This document shows positions 11,791-21,855 of a stretch of DNA of 64,000 nucleotides, piece by piece. Every line of letters starts with the position of its first letter. Within the stretch, counting starts at the first letter, position 1. Position numbers and translations under genes: made by a program. Under the pieces are notes generated by a model. The model searched no databases. It worked only from the letters and a program-made list of their open reading frames with translations, and was not told where the DNA came from. Source of the DNA: Arctopsyche grandis (lineage: Eukaryota; Arthropoda; Insecta; Trichoptera; Hydropsychidae); NCBI RefSeq assembly GCF_051622035.1, contig NC_135362.1:12465501-12529500 (forward strand). The letters run 5' to 3'.

Positions 11791-12194
11791 GCATATTCTT
11801 CTTATTCACGTGCCATGTCCTCCCAGAACGTCTAATGGCTGCTCGGAGGAGTGCTCGAGTGCTAAGGCCGTACCACTGCCTTAGCACCCGAGCCAAGATG
11901 TTTTCCGCCTGACCCAACTGCGTTGGCCTACGATTTTCCCCTGGATTATTAGGCGCAGGAGATCGTATTTCTCGTTCCGCATCACATGTCCAAAGTACTC
12001 CAATTTACGCCTTTTCACACTTTTGAGCACTTCGACATGCTTTCCAATCAGTGCTAGCACCTCGGCATTGGTACGACACGCCATCCATGAGATTATCAGC
12101 ATCCTTCTGTATGTCCACATTTCAAAGGCCTCTAGTTTTTGCATGTGGCATCTGTCAGGGTCCATGCTTCTGTCCCATACAGAAGGATGCTGAA
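11790..12194 (-). mobile_element. RTE-like LINE fragment (C-terminal region)
   Basis: On the minus strand it encodes KLEAFEMWTYRRMLIISW..TNAEVLALIGK, then KRRKLEYFGHVMRNEKYDLL and RLIIQGKIVGQRSW. This is the very recognisable C-terminus after the reverse transcriptase of RTE-type endonuclease/RT elements of insects. Only this piece is present: 5'-truncated and degraded at its 3' side. It abuts the LINE-A copy at about 12195, so the open frame across the junction (11881-12378) is an accidental chimera. Confidence 0.75.
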
Positions 12195-13975
12195 AAAGTA
12201 TTTTAAAAATCCTATCTTTTAACAATCTTTCTGTCAGGCGACGACTTACTGATGCTACATTCTTCTTTAAGCTCATAAATGGTTTCCTTGATTGTTCTGA
12301 TTTACTGAATAAGGTTAATTTCAGGATCCCAGTTCGGTATTCTAGACACGTTGCACTCTTTTCACTTGATCCTTTCAATACTAATTCCCAAAAATATTCT
12401 TATCTGCAGCGTGTTTATCGTATGTTTAACGGGGAGCTGAATGAGGTTTATCTGTTCGGTATTTCCCTACATCAATTCAGGTCTAACATCAAGAGAATCT
12501 TGACCGATTGATTCATTTCTTCTTCTATTCTATTTTATAACCTTTTTCCAATATTTCCAATATTTTTACACTTTAGTTTAGTTATGTAATGTGCTATTTA
12601 GTCATGTTATAGCTTTCATTCTTTTCCTTTTCATTTTTTTATCTTATATTTACCTTTTTCATTTGTTTATTTTTGTAAATTTCCATTTCTTCTTATATTC
12701 TATTTTATAACCTTTTTCCAATATTTTAATACTATAGTTTAATTATGCAATCTGTTATTTTGTCATGTTATAGCTTTTATTCTTTTCTTTTTCATTTGTT
12801 TATCTTGTATTTATCTTTTTTCATTTTTAATTATCTTTGTAAAAATCTGTAATTGGACTCGGATGTTATATATATTATATTTATTTTATTATTTTATTAA
12901 TTGAAAAATCAACAGACAGGATGTACAGAGATAGGTATAAAAAAAACAAAAAGTAAATAAATAATATATGTAACATCCGAGTCCAATAATAGATTTTTAC
13001 AAAAATGAAAAAGATAAATATAAGGAAAACAAATTAAAAAGTAAAGAATAAAGGCATGACAAAATATGTAGTACATTGCATAATTAAACTATAGTATTAA
13101 AATATTTGGAAAAGGTTATAAGATAGAATATAAGAAGAAATTGAAATTTACAAATATAAAACAAATGAAAAAGGTAAATACAAAATAAACAAATGAAAAG
13201 GAAAAGAATGAAAGCTATAATATGATTAAATAGCACATTACATAACTAAACTAAAGTATAAAAATAATGGAAATATTGGAAAAATAGAATAGGAGAAAAA
13301 ATGAATCAATCGGTCAAGATTCTCTTGATGTTAGACCTGAATTGATGTAGGGAAATACCAAACAGATCAACCTCATTCAGCTCTCCGTTAAACATACGAT
13401 AAACGCTCTGCAGATAAAATATTTTTGGGAATTAGTATTGAAGGGATCAAGTGAAAAGAGTGCAACGCGTCTAGAGTATCGAACTGGGATTCTGAAATTA
13501 ACCTTATTCAGTAAATCAGAACAATCAAGGAAACCATTTATGAGCTTAAAGAAGAATATAGCATCAGTATGTCGTCGCCTGACAGAAAGATTGTTAAAAT
13601 TTTATTTTTTAAATTTTAAAATGTCGGAAACAGTAGAATGGGTATAGGTAGGAAAAAGGTAGCGTAAGGATTTAATAAATTTAAGTTGAACTTTCTCAAT
13701 ACAATTAATATGGGATAAATAAAAAGGTGACCAGATAATTGAGGCAAATTCAAGGTGAGACCTTACAAAGGAAAAATAAAGTAATTTTAGTACATAAGGA
13801 TCATTAAAGGGTTTTGTTGAGCGGAGTAGGAATCTAAGAGATTTAAATGCTTTGTTGGTAATAAAAGAAATATGTTCAGAGAAATCTAGTTTATTATATA
13901 TTTACTCTTTGTTTTTATACATGTCTACATCTTGTTGTCTGTTGATTTTTCAATAAATAAAATAAATAAATATGT
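12195..13975 (+). mobile_element. LINE-A (APE/RT-type non-LTR element), 3' fragment interrupted by a second copy
   Basis: Plus-strand 3' fragment: 12195-12875 encodes the post-RT region (RRLTDATFFFKLINGFLDC, NKVNFRIPVRYSR), then a T-rich 3' UTR. It resumes at about 13913-13975 and ends TGTCTGTTGATTTTTCAA followed by (AATAAA)n. The intervening minus-strand copy has inserted near the 3' end. 5'-truncated, no intact frame. Related to, but a different family from, the LINE at 29.7-32.6 kb; the two share a TTGATTTTT..AAATAAAATAAA terminus. Confidence 0.75.
12876..13912 (-). mobile_element. LINE-A second copy nested in the first, tail-to-tail
   Basis: Minus-strand copy of the same family. It encodes NKAFKSLRFLLRSTKPFND, then RSHLEFASIIWSPFYLSH and KLINGFLDCSDLLNKVNFRI, i.e. 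the end of the RT and the C-terminal segment, and ends in a 3' UTR and (AATAAA)n-like tail at about 12880. With the host copy it forms inverted arms of about 650-700 bp (12210-12860 against 12960-13610). AT-rich sequence like TTATATAT lies at both junctions (about 12865 and 13908) and could be the target duplication. Confidence 0.75.
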
Positions 13976-14167
13976 ACCTACATATATTGTATTTGTAAAA
14001 AAATCATGTGTTAAAAATTATAGTTTAAAATTAATAAAAAAACATTCGAGCTTTATTTTTTTTATTAAATATTGATTTTTCTAACAAAATTCATAGTCGA
14101 TTTAGTACAAAATGAAATAATATTAATATAACACTAACATTTTATAATGTATTAAAAATAAAATTAG

Positions 14168-15771
14168 TTATTCTAAGCTTCTCATTAATCTTATTGTTTT
14201 GTCATACACAAGAGTGTTTGCATCAATGCCCCAGATGAAATCCAAATGACTGAATGTTGTCAAGGGTACTTTGAATTTACCCAATGGGTTGCCAAGTTCA
14301 CTATACAATTGATCAACATCTTGGTTAGCGACAAACAAGTCGTTATCTGTGTAGTGTAATGCCACAGGACAAGTAATTTTTGATAGATCATAATTTGGTG
14401 GCTCAGCAGAACCATAAATAATCAAATTCAAAACACTTCCATGGTCGTATTTCCTGAATTTGCCTGACATGTGTACTTGGGCGTAATGTACTGGCTGTCT
14501 GGTAGCACATCCGGCTGGTGTATGACCCAAGTACACAGGCAACATGGTCTAAAATTGTAACAAGGAATTTCATATTAAAAATACATTGATATGTATTTTG
14601 TATTTACATATGTATTTTGTTAATTCAGTTACAAATAATACAACTGATACACATTAAGAAAAATATCTATAATTACCACATTGAGTTGATCTGGACTGTA
14701 TCCACCAAAAACAAACAAAACACTGGTGCAAACATTCAAATATTTGGATTCTTCTGAACAGAATAATTGTCCCACATTTGTTGTTAAATTGCTGTTTGGC
14801 AAAAGTTCATTTATTCCGAGTACTGATAAAATTGTCTGGAATTTAAAAAAGTAGCTGATAATATCTGAAAGTAATGTTTAATGAATTGCTAAACATTTAC
14901 CTCGAGTCTGTCAGCATAAGGTCCCAAATATTTCAGCAAAGGAGTCTCAGCGTGGGTCATGTATGTGGCAGGACCCATAGCCTGCATAGATAAAATTTTT
15001 TCATTAATTTCCGGTCGTTCCGCAGCCATTACAAAAAATGAAGTGGTTCCTTGGGAGTGTCCAATGTAGTGCAGTTTGCTGTGGCCAGTATTTTCCAAGA
15101 TATAAGCAATCATCGCTGGCAAATCGTAATATCCTATTTCATTCCAACTAAATTTCCAGAATTTGGAATCTGTATCGGGATTCATTGAGACGTGTTTCCT
15201 TGAATAATAATTTCCACGTGCGTTACCCATCCATACATCATAGCCTTCGTCAGCAAGGATATATGCTATAATGAATATTGTCATATATACATATGTAGTG
15301 TAATAATAAATTATATAAATCATTAATGTAAATATTACATTATATACCTAATGCTTGTTCAGGACCGTTCACTACCCAATCAGCCGATGAACTTGTAAGT
15401 CCATGCATGACAAGGACGGGAATTTTATTACCTGTTGTAGGAATCTTTCCATTAGGAATTCTATGCATCGTTATTAGGTAACCATCTTCAGTTTCTACTT
15501 CATGATTTTCAGAGGGATAGCCATATTTTTCAACTAATTGATCCTATTAATCGACTTAATTATAAATATGTAATGAAAAATAATTTAAATGGTGTATAAT
15601 TAACAAAATACAAAAACTTACAGTGTCCAAAATGGCATCTTCGAGAATCGTTGGGGAAATATTACTAAGCTCTTCTTTTGAAAGAGATAATAAATAATTT
15701 TTTCCATTTGGTGATGCTGATACTGCTGCAAAAGCAGCGAGAAAAATCATATATTTTAACATGTTGACCAT
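14168..15771 (-). CDS. Lipase L2: secreted acid-lipase-family alpha/beta hydrolase
   Basis: Exons 15771-15622, 15543-15348, 15265-14901, 14835-14677, 14548-14168; 416 residues from ATG 15771 (413 if the third Met, at 15762, aligned with L1, is used). Signal peptide MLKYMIFLAAFAAVSAS. Motifs: oxyanion strand VLVMHGLTSSSADW, nucleophile elbow GHSQG, YTDNDLFV (Asp) and FSHLDF (His), all intact. Exon 3 is one codon longer than in L1. The protein is the closest paralogue of L1. Exon 1, intron 1 and much of exon 2 are almost identical at the nucleotide level to L1, whereas exons 3-5 are visibly more diverged: recent duplication followed by conversion or patchy divergence. A TATA-like GTATAAATAC lies about 45 nt upstream. 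A secreted lipid or ester hydrolase is the likely role; substrate unknown. Confidence 0.9.
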
Positions 15772-15810
15772 TTTGCTGGATAATACATAACTTATGTCAT
15801 TTCCAACAGT

Positions 15811-15820
15811 GTATTTATAC
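15811..15820 (-). promoter_or_regulatory. TATA box of L2
   Basis: GTATAAATAC on the minus strand, about 40-50 nt upstream of the ATG, so the 5' UTR would be very short, as in the other cluster members. Confidence 0.55.
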
Positions 15821-15829
15821 ATATATAAT

Positions 15830-16982
15830 ATATAGATATGTACTTCTGTTTGTTGTAATTATCTTTGTAAAGTGATCGATCCAAAAAAACATTATCTTTT
15901 TTACATATTTCTTTATTGCAATGTGTATGTAATTTATTTTTGTTCAATTACTTATATTAATATTATGTATATTCATATCTGTATTTCACAAAATATTTCT
16001 ATATTGGAATCTTCATTTATAGTTCTGTTATATATTTTAAATATTTATATTGTGTAATTTTTCTACTTGTTTTAAAGTTGTTCTTTTCTTCATAAAAAAT
16101 TAACATACATTAAGCTAGTTATTTTTTCATTTCAAAATCCATGTATGTAATATATTAAATTTAATATTATTTATATATACATTTTATTTAACCATTGACA
16201 TGTATCCATAAAACCTAAAATTGATTGCTTAAAAAATATTTGAAAATTGGGTCTATATGTACAATCTTTATGATTATTGATTATAATTTAGCTATTATAT
16301 TGGTATTTCTATTGATTGAAGATTATCATTTTCGAAATCTATCGATAATGTCATAAATTATTGAATTATCCAATTAAAAAAAAAATAATTTGATATTTGA
16401 TAAACTACTTTTTTAGGTAAACAATATTTGTTTGATATATTGTTTGTATTTTTTAGTTTTAAAGTATAAAAGAGGATAAAAGATATATTTTATTCAATTG
16501 AGATTCAAACTATGTATGTACAAATATAAATGTATGTACACTTCTATATACATTTATGCATGTAATAAAATTTTTTTTTTTTGAAGTGTGTTGCATGTCG
16601 CCTGCAACTTAAGTCTGAAAACACGAGGCTATAAGAATAAGATAAATTGAAAATAGACATTTACATATACTTTTTGCATATAATATAATTAATAAGTTTT
16701 ATATTTACAATTTTTCATACATATATAAAAAATAGTACTCAAACAAAACGTATAGTTAATACTTAAGTACATATATGTTCATACATTGTTTTCAATATAA
16801 AAATTTGGTATACTCTCTCATTGTATTCTAACATATTTTTAGACGTTATCAGTGCCTTTGGAAAAGGTTTATTTTCCAACTTTCAACACCCTGAGCAACG
16901 CCAGGCAATTCGACTAATATCTACATACATATTTATAGTGAACTCTTGTTATATTATGTTTTAATACTTTCATTAAATAATA
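15830..16982. other. Intergenic L2-L3; no gene recognised
   Basis: Very AT-rich, with scattered ACATATGTATGTA-type palindromic microsatellite pieces. No element or gene could be assigned. Confidence 0.5.
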
Positions 16983-19101
16983 TCAATTCTCCTTAAAAAC
17001 CTTTAATACACGTTCATACAAAATACTGGTCGCATTAGCTGCCCAAATAAAGTCTGCATGACTGAATTCAGCTGTAGGTACCCTAAATTTTCCAAATGGA
17101 TTTCCAAGTTCTGCATGCAACCTATCAACATCTTCCAAGCCCACGATCCAATCGTTTTCACTAAAGTGCATTACTACAGGAGCTGTAACTCGTGCTAGAT
17201 TATAATCTGGAGGAATACTAGAGCCGTACATATAAAGGTTCAAAATAATTGAACCATAATCATAGTTTCTAAATTTTCCACTATTATATAATTGAGCGTA
17301 GTGAGCCAATTGTCTGCTCGCACATCCTGCTGAAATTTGACTGATATAAACTGGTAGCATAGTCTATAAATGTTAAGAAACTTATTAACAAGATAATACA
17401 TTTAATAATCGTAAAATATTTATTTAATTTACTTACAAGGTTGAGTTGATTAGGACTGAATCCACACATAAAGAATATAAAATTAGTGCATAATGGTAGT
17501 AGTTTAGAATCTTTGTTACATAGTAGATGTGCTGCTGCTATTGAAAATTTTGAATTAGGCATAACTTCATTTAAACCAATCATTGACATGATTATCTGGA
17601 AATAATTGGATTAGATTTAACCTTTTTTCAATACCAACTTTGTGTTTTCAAACTCACTATTATAATTGCGATAAAATAAATTAAATCTGCTTTGTGTTCA
17701 CTTTTGTTTTTGATAAGTAAAGACATTTCTTGAATTTAATTTGTAATGTTATTGTAGTTTCTACATATATTAGATTCCAAACTCACGTCTATAGTAGAAG
17801 CAAACGGTGCATAATATTTAACGATTGGACTTTTGAGATGTGACATATAAGCTGCTGGACCCAAGGCTTGCATCAAAATAATTTTGTCATTGTATTCTGG
17901 TCTTTCAGACCCCATTACGAAGAAAGACGTACTACCCTGAGAATGCCCCACGAAATGTAATTGGCTGAATCCAGTATTTTTTAAAATGTAATCTATCATT
18001 GCAGGCAGATCGTAGTAGCCTATTTCATGCCAGCTGAACTTCCAAAATTTCGGTTCGTCAGGATTTAATGTAGTATGTTTTCTGGAGTAGAAATTTCCAC
18101 GTGCATTTCCGAGCCATACATCGAAACCTTGTTCAGCCAAAATGTAACCTGTGGAATAAAAGTTATTGAATTATGTAATATAAAACAAACCGCTTACGTA
18201 CATGGTAAAAACAAATACCCAAAGACTTTTCAGGTCCATTTAGTATCCAGACAGCAGACGAGCAAAACACACCATGCATAAGTAGCACTGGAATTCGTTC
18301 TTTTTTGTTATTTGTATCAAGTTTTCCTTGAGGTATTCTATGTAATGTAACCACATATCCATCTTCAGTTTCAGTTTCGTGAGTTTCTACTGGATAGCCA
18401 TATTTTTCTATCAGTCTAGACTATGAAACATTGATTATTACATTATTTAAATATGTAATATATAAATACATAATATGTACTATAAATATACGAAATCTTT
18501 CAAGTTTAATTTAAAATCTTTCACTTAGTCTGCTATATACAAATATATATTTAATGGTTTTGGACCCCAAATAGTTCATACAACTCAATTCATTTGTGAA
18601 GTAAACATTTTACCTTTATCAAATAGATAAATAATTGTAGTATAATAATTGTTATATAATATTAATTTGTACAAATATTATAAGTTTAATTTTTTTAAAT
18701 TTGATGTTTCATAAAATTGAAAAAAATATATTAAAGATTTAATGACATCACATAAATGTAAAATTTGTTAAAAAAAATAAATGCGTTACTGGTAGAATAA
18801 ATAATTGAGAAAATAAACGTCAAATTTCTGGCATGATTTCGCATACTACATATGTATATGTATATGGAAAATGGCACATGTTGCCGGGTGCTTGAATTTT
18901 TCTATGGAATTTGATAAATAAATATTCATATGAACTTTATTAATTATAAATTGTGTTAATACTCACCGAATCTAATATAGAGTCTTCTATCAGACTTTTA
19001 GGTATTTGGGATATATCACTAATTATTTGTGAAAAAAAATACTCATTTGATTTCACAGATGTACTTAGTAAGCACAAAATTATTACTAGTGAAATAAACA
19101 T
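16983..19101 (-). CDS. Lipase L3: secreted acid-lipase-family alpha/beta hydrolase
   Basis: Exons 19101-18967, 18420-18219, 18148-17787, 17595-17437, 17363-16983; 412 residues. The signal peptide (MFISLVIILCLLSTSVKS) and first exon diverge from L1/L2 (NEYFFSQIISDISQIPKSLI). Core motifs: [20 protein letters not shown], oxyanion strand VLLMHGVFCSSAVW, GHSQG (Ser about 182), FSENDW (Asp about 357), FSHADF (His about 388). All are intact. Closest paralogue is L4: exons 2-3 are nearly identical in sequence, exons 4-5 much less so. Intron 1 is 546 bp and alignable with L4 intron 1, including flanking AT-rich words, so L3 and L4 arose by tandem duplication. Members of this family hydrolyse acylglycerols or sterol esters; the specific role is not predictable. 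Confidence 0.9.
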
Positions 19102-19150
19102 GGTGTTTTTCAAAAGTATTTACTTGAAATGTTTTTATCAAAAATTATTT

Positions 19151-19160
19151 TGTTTATATA
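19151..19160 (-). promoter_or_regulatory. TATA box of L3
   Basis: TATATAAACA on the minus strand, 50-60 nt upstream of the L3 ATG. Confidence 0.5.
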
Positions 19161-19525
19161 ATATTGAGATAATTTTTAACGACATGCTAAGCTTCTAAAT
19201 GGTGATTCAACGATACAAAACGTTTTTCTTATATAAAACAAATTTTTTTTTGATTATGTATCGCATAATATTAGAAGCTAGTTGACACAATTTCAATTCC
19301 CCAAATTTAGTTAAATTTTTCAAGTTAAGTAAATATTAAATTAGTATATTTCAATTGTTACATGATATCAATTTGGATCATTGTCATTTTTCATTAACAT
19401 TTGGATCATAGCAATTTCTGATGTTCACACATAAAATATGTGTTTTATTTAAGAAAAACTTCAGATCGAATCGGTGGATCATCCGTTATTATTGAAGAAT
19501 GTCTTATCGTTCGATAAAACAATAA

Positions 19526-20073
19526 CACTGAGCAACAAAAAAAAATACCAGAGCGGAGACTAGCCAATCTTTACTAAGTTTGACCCACTGAATTCGAATA
19601 TGATATTGATTTTTGTTGGTGAGTGATCGTTTACGAGATATGAGCGTTTAAAAAAATCCGCGATTTTTACAGTTTTTTGGCTTTTGCGGTCTTAAACTCA
19701 AAATTTAGCCAAATAAATGAAAAATAGGATGGAAAAAAAATCTGTAAAAAAAAATATATTTTTGACTTTTAAAATTCGCTAGATAATTAATTAGAAGTAT
19801 TTTATAGCAATGAAATATAACAATTAATAGAAAAAATATCTGTCTATTGATTCCAATACTCACTTTGAGCGTAACAATCCTAAATTTTGAGTTAAAGACC
19901 TCAAAAGCCAAAAAACTGTAAAAATCGCGCATTTTTTTAAACGCTCATATCTCGTAAACGATCACCCACCAACAAAAATCAATATCATATACGAATCCAG
20001 TGGGTCAAACTTAGTAAAGATTGGTTAGTCTCCGCTCTGGTAACTCAAAAACGTGATTTTTTGTTGTTCAGTG
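19526..20073. mobile_element. 548-bp MITE with ~180-190-bp terminal inverted repeats and TAA target duplication
   Basis: Ends CACTGAGCAACAAAAAA.. and ..TTTTTTGTTGTTCAGTG. Arms run 19526-19703 and 19881-20073 with high complementarity (for example GTTTACGAGATATGAGCG / CGCTCATATCTCGTAAAC). TAA flanks both sides (19523-19525, 20074-20076). The CACTG terminus with a 3-bp duplication fits CMC (CACTA-like) elements, or PIF/Harbinger by the TAA site. No transposase. Confidence 0.8.
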
Positions 20074-20759
20074 TAATTACATAGAGGCAATATAACAGTA
20101 TTTAAATACTGTAGTATCAACTCTAATTATTATTAAATTCTGTTATATCGAAATCAGACATTTTATTTTAATTCCAGATCAAAGCAGAGTAGAAAAATAT
20201 ATAAAAAAAATTTCTGATAAAATCAACAACGTAGTATGCAAATACAAATAATCAAGTTTTAATTGTTACTTTCTGTTTCTTGTATTTTGTTTTGTTTATT
20301 TTCTGTTTTATGATTATATAAAAATATTACACTATATTTATATTAATAAAATTAAACATATGTATGTATATTGTGGGATCCTCATGAATATGAACTAAAT
20401 TGATTGTTTTGTTTTTAATGATTATTAATTTTTTGTGCTCATATTTATTATAAATTATCAGCAACAGGTCAACATTTTCTGAGAGATCAATTCTAGCATT
20501 TGTTAGCATAAATCTAGCATAAATTTTAGCATTTGGCTATCATTTTCTTCTTAATTATTAATTTTAGCTATTTTACTGTTTTTTACTTTATCTATGTACG
20601 TAGTAACAATAGATAAAGTTTTGTGATCATGCAAAAATTTGAACTCGAGATTTTAACTGATTCGAACTTAGAATCGATTACTGATCACGTTCTTGATCAT
20701 GATCTAGAAAAAATGTGTGTGTGAGTGTGTGTCTGTGTATTTTGGGGATTTTTTGAACA

Positions 20760-21480
20760 CCGTTAGTCCTATCGAACTAAAACTTAGTATCGGTTATTGA
20801 AATTCTTATCGACACGACGTAAATTTTTTTTTAATTTTTAAGTATACCGTAAATGGTACCTTCCCTTATAGGTGTCCCCTTTTTTATGTTTTTCTCAGAA
20901 ACCTTTTGGTTTATTAAACTGAAATTTCATAACTAAAAGTTTAAGCTTAATAATTAGTTAGGTCTAAAATTTGGTAAGCATCGCTCAACCGGAAGTGGCA
21001 GTTTACTCTTGTTCGATATTTCTTCCACTATTTTTTTCGACCCCTTAAACGTGTGTTCTTCACGGAAAAATTCAAGTATAATTCTTGTATCAATGTGATG
21101 AAAAAAAAATCATTAAATTTAATAAACCGGAAGTGGGATTTTTTCCTCTTAGAAAGGTCAAAAATGTTGTGCCCACTATTCTGTCCACACCCCTGAACGT
21201 ATCAAGCTGAAACTTTATATTTGTATTCTTTATGTACTAACTTAGAGTTGATTAGGTTTGGATCAGAATTCGTAAACCGGAAGTAGTATTTTTTTTGAAA
21301 ACAATATTTCATTATTTTATTTTGACCTTTTAAATTATTTTTATATTCTTGATATTTAATATGTATAATACTGATAATAATTCTAACTAATAAACAAAAT
21401 TTGAACAAAATCCGATAACCGAAAGTAGAACTTTTGTATTGTGCAAGTTTCCATACATTTGCGCTCAATTTGTATCGAAA
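20760..21480. repeat. Degenerate ~140-bp tandem array
   Basis: The phrase (A)ACCGGAAGTGGNATTTT recurs at about 20988, 21126, 21275 and 21416 (last as ATAACCGAAAGTAGAACTTT), i.e. every 138-149 bp. Each is preceded by similar words (TTAAACGTGT/CCTGAACGTATCAAGCTGAAACTT and GGTNTAAAATTTGG/GGTTTGGATCAGAATT). Old and diverged; satellite-like or the tandem core of a larger element. Confidence 0.55.
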
Positions 21481-21855
21481 ATGCTGTCATAGTTTTTAGT
21501 ATTTCATAATCTGTCTGTATCGAATTTTGTTTTGTTATCTACTTATATTTCTCGAATACATAGATAAAGTCACACCCGAATTTTTTTCTATTTGAAGTGA
21601 ATTTTTCTGTCAAAAAGTTTTGCTCCAATGGATTACCGTTTCCTTTTGAAGAGAACAGTAAAAATAATAAGGGAAAATGATTTTGGTGAAAATAATTCTT
21701 ACTGTTTTAATGTCAGTAAAACTAAGAATTTATAAAATTAAAAAAACTTTATTGTACAAAAATATGTATGTATATATGAATATACTATTTTAGACTATTG
21801 TTATACATATTATGTAATATATTTTTATAAATTCATTAAAATATCTTTAAAATAT

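Noticed and set aside
11881-12378. 165-codon frame resembling one protein with RT C-terminal motifs
   Set aside because: It crosses the junction between antisense LINE-A sequence and an RTE-like fragment; only the part below about 12195 is element-coding in that sense. A chance chimera.
13438-13647. 69-codon frame sharing its start with the frame at 12378
   Set aside because: It is the antisense of the LINE-A C-terminal coding region in the nested copy; the match is due to the inverted repeat.
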